From contig NZ_CP011789.1 of assembly GCF_001636055.1 (NCBI RefSeq), positions 5,554,501 through 5,618,500 on the forward strand: a stretch of DNA of 64,000 nt, given 5' to 3'. Origin of the DNA: Pseudomonas putida (GTDB lineage: Bacteria; Pseudomonadota; Gammaproteobacteria; Pseudomonadales; Pseudomonadaceae). Below, piece after piece: positions 11,301 to 19,435 of this stretch. Below the pieces are notes generated by a model that ran no database searches, had not been told where the DNA came from, and worked only from the letters and a program-made list of their open reading frames with translations. The position numbers were made by a program, and so were the translations under genes. Each line of letters opens with the position of its first letter. Position 1 is the stretch's first letter.

Positions 11301-12064
11301 TCCATCACCAGCTCGGTAAGGGTCAGCGTCCTGACGCTCACATTTTCCGTAGCTGACGGTTCACATTTGACGGTGATGAGGTCGGCAGATAATGGCAGGT
11401 CGAAATGCTCATGCAGATAGGCGGACGCCAGGCTGCCCGCATGCTCACGCAACGAGCGCGCACTACCAAGCAAACTTTCGAGTGTTGACTGCGCTCCCTC
11501 GCAAACGCCCTGAGCGGCAGTCAGCGCCGCGACGTCCTCGGCATTCAAATTGCGATACCACTCCGGCAGGTGCTTGCGGACAAGCCTGTCGAGCACTTGC
11601 CTCTCATCGTCATCGGCGAGAAACAACAGCGCAGGCTGCGCATGCCAGTCCCGCTCCTGCTCCCGAATCAGCGCCCGCACCTGGGCACTGGTCATCGCGG
11701 CAACCTGTGGCGCGCCCAGCGCGGCTTCAAGATCAATGCAGTGCTGCTCGCAACGTTGGCTGATTCGCTTCTGGTACTCGAGCACATCACTCAAGCCCTG
11801 GGGCTTCGCCTCCCAGTGGCGGGTGAGGTAATCCCGGTAGGTTTCAACCATGCGCCCGCCGATGCCCTCCACCAGTTGCTCGACCTGCTGGCGCCGTTCC
11901 AGCGGCACTTCACGCGGCTCCCCGTCGCTGATGTGATAGATGGCATGTTCTGCTTCGTCATAGAGCACCGGCTGCTGGGTGACCATGCGCTGTAGAGCGG
12001 CATCAAGCAGGTCCTGGATGAAATTCGGGTCGATATCTTCGGTGTAGTAGGTGCGCAGTTGCAC
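8324..12064 (-). CDS. Large toxin-like protein (DUF6543/dermonecrotic-type architecture) with C-terminal CheD/CNF-like deamidase domain; 5' end probably frameshifted
   Basis: 1,246 residues counted from the first in-frame start, a GTG at 12064. No signal peptide. About 800 residues of mostly helical sequence resemble the large Pseudomonas toxins grouped under DUF6543; I assign this by overall look. Two hydrophobic stretches (about 828-857 and 878-895) could be membrane-inserting. A basic linker with IRSGGRYYKVVHD follows. The C-terminal domain (about 1055-1180) shows the CheD/CNF deamidase pattern: Thr1063, Cys1069 in QSCVAVSLYNP, His1086 in AGAVLHI, then MAGGDWL and CFGGSYGM. The Thr-6-Cys-17-His spacing is that of CheD. 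Expected activity is deamidation of a protein glutamine. Coding-like sequence continues upstream of 12064, and a well-placed ATG at 12212 is one base out of frame (separate entry). Codon use is less GC-rich than its neighbours and the gene breaks a conserved core order, so it looks acquired. Confidence 0.8.
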   Translation of the reverse strand: MQLRTYYTEDIDPNFIQDLLDAALQRMVTQQPVLYDEAEHAIYHISDGEPREVPLERRQQVEQLVEGIGGRMVETYRDYLTRHWEAKPQGLSDVLEYQKRISQRCEQHCIDLEAALGAPQVAAMTSAQVRALIREQERDWHAQPALLFLADDDERQVLDRLVRKHLPEWYRNLNAEDVAALTAAQGVCEGAQSTLESLLGSARSLREHAGSLASAYLHEHFDLPLSADLITVKCEPSATENVSVRTLTLTELVMEGAIDVTQVYKSLQVSMPLLHCKSPSAEQLQGLLSELDVPHSFIATLKQRHQDAEVELAQLELYDSQLRYSLLIASKKGHLSDARHDQVLALLAQEPPGDEICPLQLWAGADCSDLLLFAVADDAFVLYAPGKPDGQEWIELVSQRALNSEIGGWLAEETGRHYLLSQVPFDQRATVSASILSIVEKPSEWSLSLDRRRALTGYEACLAERVRLSNKKAEDEIEATIAPYYALNLNIGQKRVINLEKQVALQAEHVFTASMQDYEGFHAFARRTVETAIKPYLDDKGITEQVDPESILFDLPSTDTDTPLTMNLVDLVCYGYDDNSGLDNPKKGVRSLVGQDLSALRSHDFTRYARRAYVGETYITHIREHYLNESSADYEARRKMFGRALISAMDRDLRLASIKAELDQATYTKLIALVTALGRTLSQPDIFSESETVVESSGVFRLSIDGCFVLGAYVLRDVADKVATDWLYTPDAPDGVLLRPYQSLNATGTGVLYDYLLNRVTLASRSKVSTRLKRLASGDSHRDSLRGLNQVVTVVGEYNVFIEHALADVEDATLGKAEVIRAQVFKGVLFSALPLLVYPPFAIAFGAFMTASALKKAIVAHTRWETAVALQNWLEASWGLLGAVLSLPGVSLGMLKSVLAPLRQAVVRRPQVTGATRTPSLQFDKSWAVKSKPGDLHKVTEDGIWKGTYRSGAKDATNAEHFIRSGGRYYKVVHDAEHATLRVFKANRPQSYHRPAVRLHEDGRWIANSTGLRGGNHVQDAGTLTQARQITNGEGAPSEIRGALQGEAVVARYVGAADDYLYTVNAQSCVAVSLYNPATRAGAVLHIDHNVRSLIEPALRQVLTQIGAAQDGAGVRAVMAGGDWLGGTDIGGVVRALLRRQGIQASWQHWSFSSCFGGSYGMTLNLGSGVTRVYRTPMSVVEQVLTPIMKQANFRLKGVPARAHRFQSRFRARPLYERPSGVVEDAAGLAPAPDELALQAISVVSL

Positions 12065-12212
12065 AAGCGCGTCGCTTTCGATTGCCTCGATAAAGCTCAG
12101 CTGGGAGTTGCGTCGTTGCTCGAAGGCCGCACTCCAGCGCCCGAGTCGCTCGATGATGGAGTGGGCCGACGAATCGTCAATGGGGGGAATGGGTAGCGGG
12201 CTGATCGTTCAT
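12065..12212 (-). other. Out-of-frame 5' extension of the toxin-like gene with C6 run
   Basis: On the reverse strand the ATG at 12212-12210 has ACGAGG about 9 bases upstream and begins MNDQPATHS, but hits TGA at 12179 after 11 codons. The frame of the toxin is open from 12208 down and encodes a convincing continuation (SIIERLGRWSAAFEQRRNSQ) up to the GTG at 12064. Removing one base from the run of six C at 12187-12182 would fuse the two into a 1,295-residue protein. The alternative GTG start has no clear ribosome binding site. Confidence 0.7.
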
Positions 12213-12397
12213 GACGCTATACCTCGTAGGCTTGGGGCCCGAATTCTAGGTAGCGCCGCGGCACGACCAGCGGTAGTTATTTGTTCGACGGATCATCCTG
12301 CGGCCTGTCCGTATGGGATGCGCTCGCGTAAAATGCCCGATTTGGCAGTCGCAGACTGCCTCTTCGATCACACCGAATCACATTTAAGGTGCCCGCC

Positions 12398-13276
12398 ATG
12401 CCCTGGCTGCAAGTACGTCTGGCCATCAGCCCGGAACAAGCCGAAACCTACGAAGACGCCCTGCTCGAAGTCGGCGCCGTCTCGGTCACGTTCATGGATG
12501 CCGAAGACCAGCCGATCTTCGAACCGGACCTCAACACCACCCCACTGTGGTCGCACACGCATCTACTGGCCTTGTTCGAAGCCGATGCCGAGCCCGAAGC
12601 GGTATTCGCCCACCTGCAGTTGCTGACCGGTGCAGCGCTCCCCGAGCACCAGGCCGAGGTCATCGAGGACCAGGACTGGGAACGCAGCTGGATGGACGGT
12701 TTCCAACCGATGCGTTTCGGCCAACGCCTGTGGATCGTGCCGAGCTGGCATGAGGCCCCGGAGAAAGACGCCGTCAACCTGCTGCTCGACCCGGGCCTGG
12801 CCTTCGGCACCGGCACCCATCCGACCACCGCTCTGTGCCTGGAATGGCTCGACGGCCAGTCGCTCGCAGGCACCCAGGTGCTCGACTTTGGCTGCGGCTC
12901 GGGCATCCTGGCCATTGCCGCCCTGCTGCTGGGCGCCCGCGAAGCGGTGGGGACCGACATCGACGTGCAGGCCATCGAAGCCTCGCGTGACAACGCCCAG
13001 CGCAACGGCATCGCCGACGAGAAGCTGGCGCTGTACCTGCCCGAACACATGCCGGCGATGCAGGCCGACGTGCTGGTCGCCAACATCCTGGCCGGCCCGC
13101 TGGTCTCACTGGCCCCGCAGTTGTCCGGCCTGGTACGCCCTGGTGGCCTGCTGGCGCTGTCGGGCATTCTCGCCGAGCAGGGCGAGGAAGTGGCTGCTGC
13201 CTACGCCGCCGACTTCGACCTCGACCCGATCGTCGTGCGCGATGGCTGGGTGCGTATCAGCGGCCATCGTCGCTAG
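12398..13276 (+). CDS. prmA: Ribosomal protein L11 methyltransferase
   Basis: 292 residues, the usual length. ATG 12398 has AAGG 8 bases upstream; a GTG at 12389 is possible but less likely. The enzyme uses S-adenosylmethionine to methylate lysines and the N-terminus of ribosomal protein L11. Seen are the N-terminal L11-recognition domain starting MPWLQVRL, the motif [10 protein letters not shown], and SAM-binding motif [17 protein letters not shown] (near residue 161), then VANILAGPL. It is divergent from the toxin-like gene, with a 185-bp gap between the two start regions. Confidence 0.96.
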   Translation: MPWLQVRLAISPEQAETYEDALLEVGAVSVTFMDAEDQPIFEPDLNTTPLWSHTHLLALFEADAEPEAVFAHLQLLTGAALPEHQAEVIEDQDWERSWMDGFQPMRFGQRLWIVPSWHEAPEKDAVNLLLDPGLAFGTGTHPTTALCLEWLDGQSLAGTQVLDFGCGSGILAIAALLLGAREAVGTDIDVQAIEASRDNAQRNGIADEKLALYLPEHMPAMQADVLVANILAGPLVSLAPQLSGLVRPGGLLALSGILAEQGEEVAAAYAADFDLDPIVVRDGWVRISGHRR

Positions 13277-13330
13277 GCTACAGTTCGTAAAGAACCAGAC
13301 TCCAACCCTGCACAACCCCCGGATCGCCGC

Positions 13331-14635
13331 ATGACCGACAGTTTCGTCACCCAGTGCCCGCATTGCCAGACGCGTTTTCGCGTCACGTATCACCAGTTGA
13401 GCGTGGCCCGTGGGGTGGTGCGCTGTGGCCAGTGCCTGCAGGTGTTCAATGCCGCGCGGCAGTTGCTCGAACAGAGCCAGGGGGCTGCGCCAACGCCGGT
13501 TGCCACGACACCGGTAGCGCCAACGGTGCCAGCAACGCCTGCGGTCGAGCCACCCGCGCCGAGCCAGGACGACTGGGCTGCCACGCTGGATGCCATGGAT
13601 CTGGACCAGGAGCTTGCGCGCCTGGAGCGACGAGGCCCTCGCCCCGAGCGCCAAAACGCCGAGCGCGACGAGTCCTTGCAGGCGCGGCGTGACGATCAGC
13701 ACCCGGAGCAACATGGTGACGAGCCCTTCGGCACCGCAACCGATGACCGCCTCGAGCCCGACTCGCAACCCACACCGGCACCTGCACCAGTTCTGGTCGA
13801 GCAGGAGCCACTCGACCTGGAACCGATAGCCCAGGAGCGTACCGAGCCAACCCTCGGACAGACGCTTGAGCTCGACGACGAAGCCCCCCCCGCACACTTG
13901 CCCGCCGAACGCGACGAACCAGCCACCGAGCGGCTCTCGTCCCCCGACGAGCCTCGTCCGGAAAAAGGCCTCTCGGCCCTGGACGACGATGTCGCGAATC
14001 TGCGCCTGTCGGCACGTGACGACCACGACGACGCCGAAGACGACGAACGGCTGGAGCCGGTCCTGGCCAGCAAACCCTCGCGCGCGCGCAAGGAACCATT
14101 GGTCGATGTGGTCGACGACCCGCTGCAACTGGACTGGCAAAAGCCCGCACCGAACTGGGGCAAGCGCCTGCTTTGGGGCTTCCTGGCGCTGCTCGCCGCT
14201 GGCCTGCTGGCCTTCCAGTACGTCTACTACCACTTCGATGAGATGGCCCGGCACGATCGTTACCGGCCGCTGTTCCAGCAACTGTGCCCGATCGTCGGCT
14301 GCCAGGTACCCACCCGAGTCGACATCGCTCGTATCAAGAGCAGCAACCTGGTGGTGCGCAGCCATCCGGACTTCAAGGGCGCGCTGATCGTCGACGCGAT
14401 CATCTACAACCGCGCCTCCTTCAGCCAACCCTTCCCCTTGCTGGAGCTGCGTTTCGCCGACCTCAACGGGCAGTTGATCGCCAGTCGTCGGTTCAAACCC
14501 AGCGAGTACCTTTCGGGCGAGCTGGCCGGGCGGGGCGAGATGCCTAGCCAGACACCGATCCACATCGCTCTGGACATCCTCGATCCAGGCCCCAAGGCGG
14601 TGAACTACAGCTTGAGTTTCCGCTCCCCCGAGTAG
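13331..14635 (+). CDS. Zinc-ribbon and DUF3426 domain membrane protein
   Basis: 434 residues. An N-terminal zinc ribbon (Cys9, Cys12, Cys32, Cys35 in CPHC...CGQC) is followed by about 230 residues of acidic, Pro/Glu-rich low-complexity sequence. One membrane helix follows (about 280-300, LLWGFLALLAAGLLAF), then a periplasmic DUF3426 domain. Topology is therefore cytoplasmic zinc ribbon, linker, helix, periplasmic domain. The same gene lies between prmA and dusB in other pseudomonads (PA4851 in P. aeruginosa, by memory). The family is sometimes called an MJ0042-type zinc finger protein; its function is not known to me. Confidence 0.88.
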   Translation: MTDSFVTQCPHCQTRFRVTYHQLSVARGVVRCGQCLQVFNAARQLLEQSQGAAPTPVATTPVAPTVPATPAVEPPAPSQDDWAATLDAMDLDQELARLERRGPRPERQNAERDESLQARRDDQHPEQHGDEPFGTATDDRLEPDSQPTPAPAPVLVEQEPLDLEPIAQERTEPTLGQTLELDDEAPPAHLPAERDEPATERLSSPDEPRPEKGLSALDDDVANLRLSARDDHDDAEDDERLEPVLASKPSRARKEPLVDVVDDPLQLDWQKPAPNWGKRLLWGFLALLAAGLLAFQYVYYHFDEMARHDRYRPLFQQLCPIVGCQVPTRVDIARIKSSNLVVRSHPDFKGALIVDAIIYNRASFSQPFPLLELRFADLNGQLIASRRFKPSEYLSGELAGRGEMPSQTPIHIALDILDPGPKAVNYSLSFRSPE

Positions 14636-14803
14636 CACGCCATACCTGAGGGAGCGCGGTGGGCGACATCACCAACCTAAATGTCATAAGCCCACAACTG
14701 TTCAGATTTTATCCAGTTCCATCTTTATCCGGTCACCGAGAGCGGGTATCATGCCATCCCTTTTTCGAACTCCAATGATCCGGCCCCACAACAGGGAACA
14801 CCT

Positions 14804-15817
14804 ATGTCGGCGGTACGCATCGGCCCATATACACTGCAGAACAACCTGATCCTCGCGCCTATGGCCGGGGTGACGGACCAGCCTTTCCGCACGCTTTGCA
14901 AACGTCTGGGGGCGGGCATGGTGGTGTCGGAGATGGTCACCAGCGACATGAACCTGTGGAACAGCCGCAAATCGCGCCTGCGCCGCATCCACGAAGGCGA
15001 TCCCGAACCGCGTTCGGTACAGATCGCCGGTGGCGATGCACAGATGCTGGCCGCGGCAGCGCGAGCCAACGTCGAGTCCGGTGCCCAGATCATCGATATC
15101 AACATGGGCTGTCCGGCAAAAAAAGTCTGCAACAAAGCGGCAGGCTCTGCTTTATTGAGAGATGAAGCGCTGGTCGCTGAAATCCTCGACGCGGTGGTCG
15201 GTGCGGTCGATGTGCCGGTCACCCTGAAGATTCGCACCGGCTGGGATCGCTCGAACAAGAACGGCCTGAACGTGGCGAAGATCGCTGAACAGGCCGGAAT
15301 CCAGGCGCTGGCGGTGCATGGCCGCACACGCGCAGACCTGTACACCGGTGAAGCCGAGTACGACACCATCGCCGCAATCAAGCAGGCGGTGTCGATCCCG
15401 GTTTTCGCCAACGGCGACATCACGTCGCCAGAAAAGGCCCGGGCGGTGCTGGATGCCACAGGGGCCGACGGCCTGCTGATCGGCCGTGCCGCCCAAGGGC
15501 GGCCATGGATCTTCCGCGAGATCGAGCATTACCTGCGGACAGGCGAGCATCTTCCGGCTCCCGGGCTGGATGAAGTGGAACGCATTCTGCTGGAGCACCT
15601 TGCCGCGCTGCATGCCTTCTATGGGGATGTGATGGGCGTACGTATCGCCCGCAAGCACGTGGGCTGGTACCTGGCAACACGCACGGGCGGCAGGGAGTTT
15701 CGCGCCCGCTTCAATGCCTTGGAAGATACCCAAGCGCAGTGCGCCAACGTTCGGGCGTTTTTCGCCGAACGTCGACAGAGCCTTGAGACAGAGGACGGAC
15801 AAGGGGTGGCCGCATGA
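14804..15817 (+). CDS. dusB: tRNA-dihydrouridine synthase B
   Basis: 337 residues. FMN-dependent enzyme that reduces a uridine of the tRNA D-loop to dihydrouridine. The TIM-barrel start [16 protein letters not shown], the [19 protein letters not shown] motif with the catalytic Cys, VHGRTR and the phosphate-binding [11 protein letters not shown] are all present. The ribosome binding site AGGGA lies about 7 bases before the ATG. The stop overlaps the fis start by 4 bases (ATGA), the widespread dusB-fis operon arrangement, so fis expression depends on this promoter. Confidence 0.96.
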   Translation: MSAVRIGPYTLQNNLILAPMAGVTDQPFRTLCKRLGAGMVVSEMVTSDMNLWNSRKSRLRRIHEGDPEPRSVQIAGGDAQMLAAAARANVESGAQIIDINMGCPAKKVCNKAAGSALLRDEALVAEILDAVVGAVDVPVTLKIRTGWDRSNKNGLNVAKIAEQAGIQALAVHGRTRADLYTGEAEYDTIAAIKQAVSIPVFANGDITSPEKARAVLDATGADGLLIGRAAQGRPWIFREIEHYLRTGEHLPAPGLDEVERILLEHLAALHAFYGDVMGVRIARKHVGWYLATRTGGREFRARFNALEDTQAQCANVRAFFAERRQSLETEDGQGVAA

Positions 15818-16134
15818 CGATGATGACCGAGACATTAGTGAGTGGAACAACGCCCGTGAGCGACAACGCCAACCTGAAGCAGCACCTGAACACGCCGAGC
15901 GAAGAGGGCCAGACCCTGCGCGACAGCGTCGAAAAGGCACTGCACAACTACTTCGCCCACCTGGAAGGCGCCACCGTCACGGACGTGTACAACCTGGTGC
16001 TCTCGGAAGTCGAGGCACCGCTGCTCGAGAGCGTGATGAACCACGTCAAGGGCAACCAGACCAAGGCCAGCGAGATGCTCGGGCTCAACCGCGGCACCCT
16101 GCGCAAGAAGCTCAAACAGTACGACCTGTTGTAA
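15814..16134 (+). CDS. fis: DNA-binding nucleoid protein Fis
   Basis: 106 residues, the length typical of Pseudomonas Fis and slightly longer than E. coli's 98. The C-terminal helix-turn-helix reads [21 protein letters not shown], abbreviated here as the region from residue about 83 to the end (KKLKQYDLL). The N-terminal half is variable. The protein bends DNA and acts as a global regulator and recombination helper. It is translationally coupled to dusB, and a terminator follows 17 bp downstream, so dusB-fis is a compact two-gene operon. Confidence 0.96.
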   Translation: MTMMTETLVSGTTPVSDNANLKQHLNTPSEEGQTLRDSVEKALHNYFAHLEGATVTDVYNLVLSEVEAPLLESVMNHVKGNQTKASEMLGLNRGTLRKKLKQYDLL

Positions 16135-16151
16135 GCCAGAATCCCAATCAG

Positions 16152-16186
16152 AAAAGGCGGCTCCGTTGAAAGAGGCGCCTTTTTTG
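16152..16186 (+). terminator. Intrinsic terminator after fis
   Basis: Stem AAAAGGCG-G-CTC pairs with GAG-G-CGCCTTTT across an 8-base loop and ends in six T. It separates dusB-fis from purH. Confidence 0.85.
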
Positions 16187-16214
16187 CTGACTCCACCGCG
16201 TTATGGAATCCGAA

Positions 16215-17822
16215 ATGACCGACCAGACTACCCGCCTGCCGATCCGCCGCGCCCTGATCAGCGTCTCCGACAAGACCGGTATCCTCGAGTTCGCCCGTGA
16301 GCTGCAACAGCTCGGTGTCGAGATCCTGTCCACCGGCGGCACCTACAAGCTGCTCAAGGATAACGGCGTGAACGCGGTGGAAGTGGCCGACTACACCGGC
16401 TTCGCCGAAATGATGGACGGCCGGGTCAAGACCCTGCATCCGAAGATCCACGGCGGCATCCTCGGCCGTCGCGGCACCGACGACGCCATCATGAACGAGC
16501 ACGGCATCAAGCCGATCGACCTGGTCGCGGTCAACCTGTATCCGTTCGAAGCCACCATCAGCAAGCCAGGTTGCGACCTGCCGACCGCCATCGAGAACAT
16601 CGATATCGGCGGCCCGACCATGGTGCGTTCCGCGGCGAAGAACCACAAGGACGTCGCCATCGTGGTCAACGCCAGCGACTACGCCGGCATCGTCGAAGGC
16701 CTCAAGGCCGGCGGCCTGACCTACGCCCAGCGCTTCGACCTGATGCTCAAGGCCTTCGAGCACACCGCCGCCTACGACGGCATGATCGCCAACTACATGG
16801 GCAGCATCGACCAGTCCAAGGACACCCTGTCGACCGAAGGCCGCAGCGAGTTCCCGCGCACCTTCAACAGCCAGTTCGTCAAGGCCCAGGAAATGCGCTA
16901 CGGCGAGAACCCGCACCAGAGCGCGGCGTTCTATGTCGAAGAAAAGAAAGGCGAGGCCAGCATTTCCACCGCCGTCCAGTTGCAGGGCAAGGAACTGTCG
17001 TTCAACAACGTGGCCGACACCGACGCCGCGCTGGAGTGCGTGAAGAGCTTCGTCAAGCCGGCCTGCGTCATCGTCAAGCACGCCAACCCGTGCGGCGTGG
17101 CGGTGGTCCCGGAAAACGAAGGTGGCATTCGCAAGGCCTATGACCTGGCCTACGCCACCGACACCGAGTCGGCGTTCGGCGGCATCATCGCCTTCAACCG
17201 CGAACTCGACGGCGAAACCGCCAAGGCCATCGTCGAGCGTCAGTTCGTCGAAGTGATCATCGCACCGAAAATCTCCCAGGCCGCCCGCGACGTGGTCGCC
17301 GCCAAGCAGAACGTACGCCTGCTCGAGTGTGGCGAATGGCCTGCCGAGCGCGCTGCTGGCTGGGACTTCAAGCGCGTCAACGGTGGCCTGCTGGTGCAGA
17401 GCCGCGATATCGGCATGATCAGCGCCGAGGACCTGAAGGTCGTCACCAAACGCGCGCCGACCGAGCAAGAGATCCACGACCTGGTGTTCGCCTGGAAAGT
17501 CGCCAAGTTCGTCAAGTCCAACGCTATCGTCTACGCCAAGAACCGCCAGACCATCGGTGTCGGTGCCGGCCAGATGAGCCGCGTTAACTCCGCTCGCATC
17601 GCTGCAATCAAGGCCGAGCATGCTGGTCTGCAGGTACAGGGTGCGGTCATGGCTTCGGACGCGTTCTTCCCGTTCCGCGACGGCATCGACAACGCCGCCA
17701 AGGTGGGTATCAGCGCTGTGATCCAGCCGGGTGGCTCGATGCGTGATGCAGAAGTCATCGCCGCCGCCGACGAAGCCGGTATCGCGATGGTGTTCACCGG
17801 TATGCGCCACTTCCGCCACTGA
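16215..17822 (+). CDS. purH: Bifunctional AICAR transformylase / IMP cyclohydrolase
   Basis: 535 residues from ATG 16215, which has GGAA six bases upstream; an ATG four codons earlier lacks a site. It carries out the last two steps of de novo IMP synthesis. The N-terminal IMP cyclohydrolase domain (MGS-like fold) starts [17 protein letters not shown]. The C-terminal transformylase has [19 protein letters not shown] and the end [20 protein letters not shown]. Length equals that of Pseudomonas homologues. purD follows on the same strand after 182 bp, as in many proteobacteria. Confidence 0.97.
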   Translation: MTDQTTRLPIRRALISVSDKTGILEFARELQQLGVEILSTGGTYKLLKDNGVNAVEVADYTGFAEMMDGRVKTLHPKIHGGILGRRGTDDAIMNEHGIKPIDLVAVNLYPFEATISKPGCDLPTAIENIDIGGPTMVRSAAKNHKDVAIVVNASDYAGIVEGLKAGGLTYAQRFDLMLKAFEHTAAYDGMIANYMGSIDQSKDTLSTEGRSEFPRTFNSQFVKAQEMRYGENPHQSAAFYVEEKKGEASISTAVQLQGKELSFNNVADTDAALECVKSFVKPACVIVKHANPCGVAVVPENEGGIRKAYDLAYATDTESAFGGIIAFNRELDGETAKAIVERQFVEVIIAPKISQAARDVVAAKQNVRLLECGEWPAERAAGWDFKRVNGGLLVQSRDIGMISAEDLKVVTKRAPTEQEIHDLVFAWKVAKFVKSNAIVYAKNRQTIGVGAGQMSRVNSARIAAIKAEHAGLQVQGAVMASDAFFPFRDGIDNAAKVGISAVIQPGGSMRDAEVIAAADEAGIAMVFTGMRHFRH

Positions 17823-18004
17823 TTTATGGCAATCGGCCGCACTGAAGCAGGCATCTGCTGCGTTGGGGCCGGTTCCGCTGATGCTCATTGCCAGAAGGCA
17901 ACTCCGCTCATCGGAACCGTCCCCGCCTTGCATCTACCTGCTTCATTGCGACCTCGTACAGCGAGAAGCATTGTCTCTCGTTCGACAGATTTCGAGGTTT
18001 TGAC

Positions 18005-19300
18005 ATGAAAGTTTTGATCATCGGCAGCGGCGGCCGTGAACACGCCCTGGCCTGGAAAGTCGCCCAGGATCCACGCGTCGAGAAAGTCTTCGTGGCCCCG
18101 GGCAACGCCGGCACGGCCATCGAAGCCAAATGCGAGAACGTCGCCATCGACGTCTGCGCCCTGGAGCAACTGGCCGATTTCGCCGAGAAGAACGTCGACC
18201 TGACGATTGTCGGTCCTGAAGCGCCACTGGTCATTGGTGTGGTCGACCTGTTCCGCAGCCGCGGCCTGGACTGCTTCGGTCCGACCAAGGGCGCAGCGCA
18301 GCTCGAAGGCTCCAAGGCCTTTACCAAGGATTTCCTGGCTCGCCACAAGATCCCGACCGCCGACTACCAGAACTTCACCGAGATCGAGCCGGCGCTGGCC
18401 TACCTGCGCGAGAAAGGCGCACCGATCGTGATCAAGGCCGACGGCCTGGCCGCAGGCAAGGGCGTGATCGTCGCCATGACCCTGCAGGAAGCCGAAGACG
18501 CCGTGCGCGACATGCTCGCCGGCAACGCTTTCGGTGAAGCCGGTTCGCGCGTGGTGATCGAGGAGTTTCTCGACGGCGAGGAAGCCAGCTTCATCGTCAT
18601 GGTCGATGGCCACAACGTGCTGCCAATGGCCACCAGCCAGGACCACAAACGTGTCGGCGACAAAGACACCGGCCCCAACACCGGCGGCATGGGCGCCTAC
18701 TCGCCGGCCCCGGTGGTCACGGCCGACGTGCACCAGCGCGTGATGGACCAGGTGATCTGGCCGACCGTGCGCGGCATGGCCGAGGAAGGTAACGTCTACA
18801 CCGGTTTCCTCTATGCCGGCCTGATGATCGACAAGGCAGGCAACCCCAAGGTCATCGAGTTCAACTGCCGCTTCGGCGACCCCGAGACACAACCGGTCAT
18901 GCTGCGCCTGGAGTCGAGCCTGGTGCTGTTGGTCGAGGCCGCATTCGCCAAGGCTCTGGACAAGGTCGAAGCACAGTGGGACCCACGCCCGAGCCTGGGC
19001 GTAGTGCTGGCCGCTGGCGGTTACCCGGGCGACTACGCCAAGGGTGACGTGATCCACGGCCTGGACGCTGCTGCCAAGATCGAAGGCAAGGTGTTCCACG
19101 CCGGTACTGCACTCAAGGATGGCCAGGTGACCACTAACGGCGGACGCGTCCTGTGTGCCACCGCCATGGGCAGCACCGTTGCCGATGCACAGCAGCAGGC
19201 CTACCGCCTGGCCAAGGAAGTCAGCTGGAACGGTAGTTTCTACCGTACCGACATCGGCTACCGAGCCATCGCCCGCGAGCGCGGTGAACACCAGCAGTAA
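18005..19300 (+). CDS. purD: Phosphoribosylamine-glycine ligase (GAR synthetase)
   Basis: 431 residues. ATG 18005 has GAGG about 8 bases upstream and gives MKVLIIGSGGREHALAWK, the universal start of PurD. It is an ATP-grasp enzyme joining glycine to phosphoribosylamine in purine synthesis. Other landmarks are the VGPEAPLVIG segment, the KADGLAAGKGV ATP loop, and EFNCRFGDPETQ, which binds the metal. The frame is open upstream of 18005 without family similarity. The preceding 182-bp gap contains no obvious terminator, so co-transcription with purH is likely. Confidence 0.97.
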   Translation: MKVLIIGSGGREHALAWKVAQDPRVEKVFVAPGNAGTAIEAKCENVAIDVCALEQLADFAEKNVDLTIVGPEAPLVIGVVDLFRSRGLDCFGPTKGAAQLEGSKAFTKDFLARHKIPTADYQNFTEIEPALAYLREKGAPIVIKADGLAAGKGVIVAMTLQEAEDAVRDMLAGNAFGEAGSRVVIEEFLDGEEASFIVMVDGHNVLPMATSQDHKRVGDKDTGPNTGGMGAYSPAPVVTADVHQRVMDQVIWPTVRGMAEEGNVYTGFLYAGLMIDKAGNPKVIEFNCRFGDPETQPVMLRLESSLVLLVEAAFAKALDKVEAQWDPRPSLGVVLAAGGYPGDYAKGDVIHGLDAAAKIEGKVFHAGTALKDGQVTTNGGRVLCATAMGSTVADAQQQAYRLAKEVSWNGSFYRTDIGYRAIARERGEHQQ

Positions 19301-19350
19301 ATTGCGGCCCGCAGGTCGTAGCGCCTTGGCGCACGGCCTGCGGCTCGTCG

Positions 19351-19373
19351 ACAGGGCCCCATCGGGGCCTTGC
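19351..19373 (+). terminator. GC-rich hairpin after purD
   Basis: Stem AGGGCCCC / GGGGCCTT type with ATC loop, about 50 bp after the purD stop and before retS. It is preceded by another GC-rich inverted repeat (GCGGCCCGCAGG / CCTGCGG region). There is no long T tract, so termination is plausible but unproven. Confidence 0.4.
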
Positions 19374-19435
19374 CTTCGGCGCGGCACGCCGCGCATAGTT
19401 GTTATCCGGCTTATCAGCCAAGAAAGGATCTCGTC

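Noticed and set aside
14747..14752. TATCAT as the -10 of the dusB-fis promoter
   Set aside because: No -35 sequence at proper distance, so it is not better than chance.
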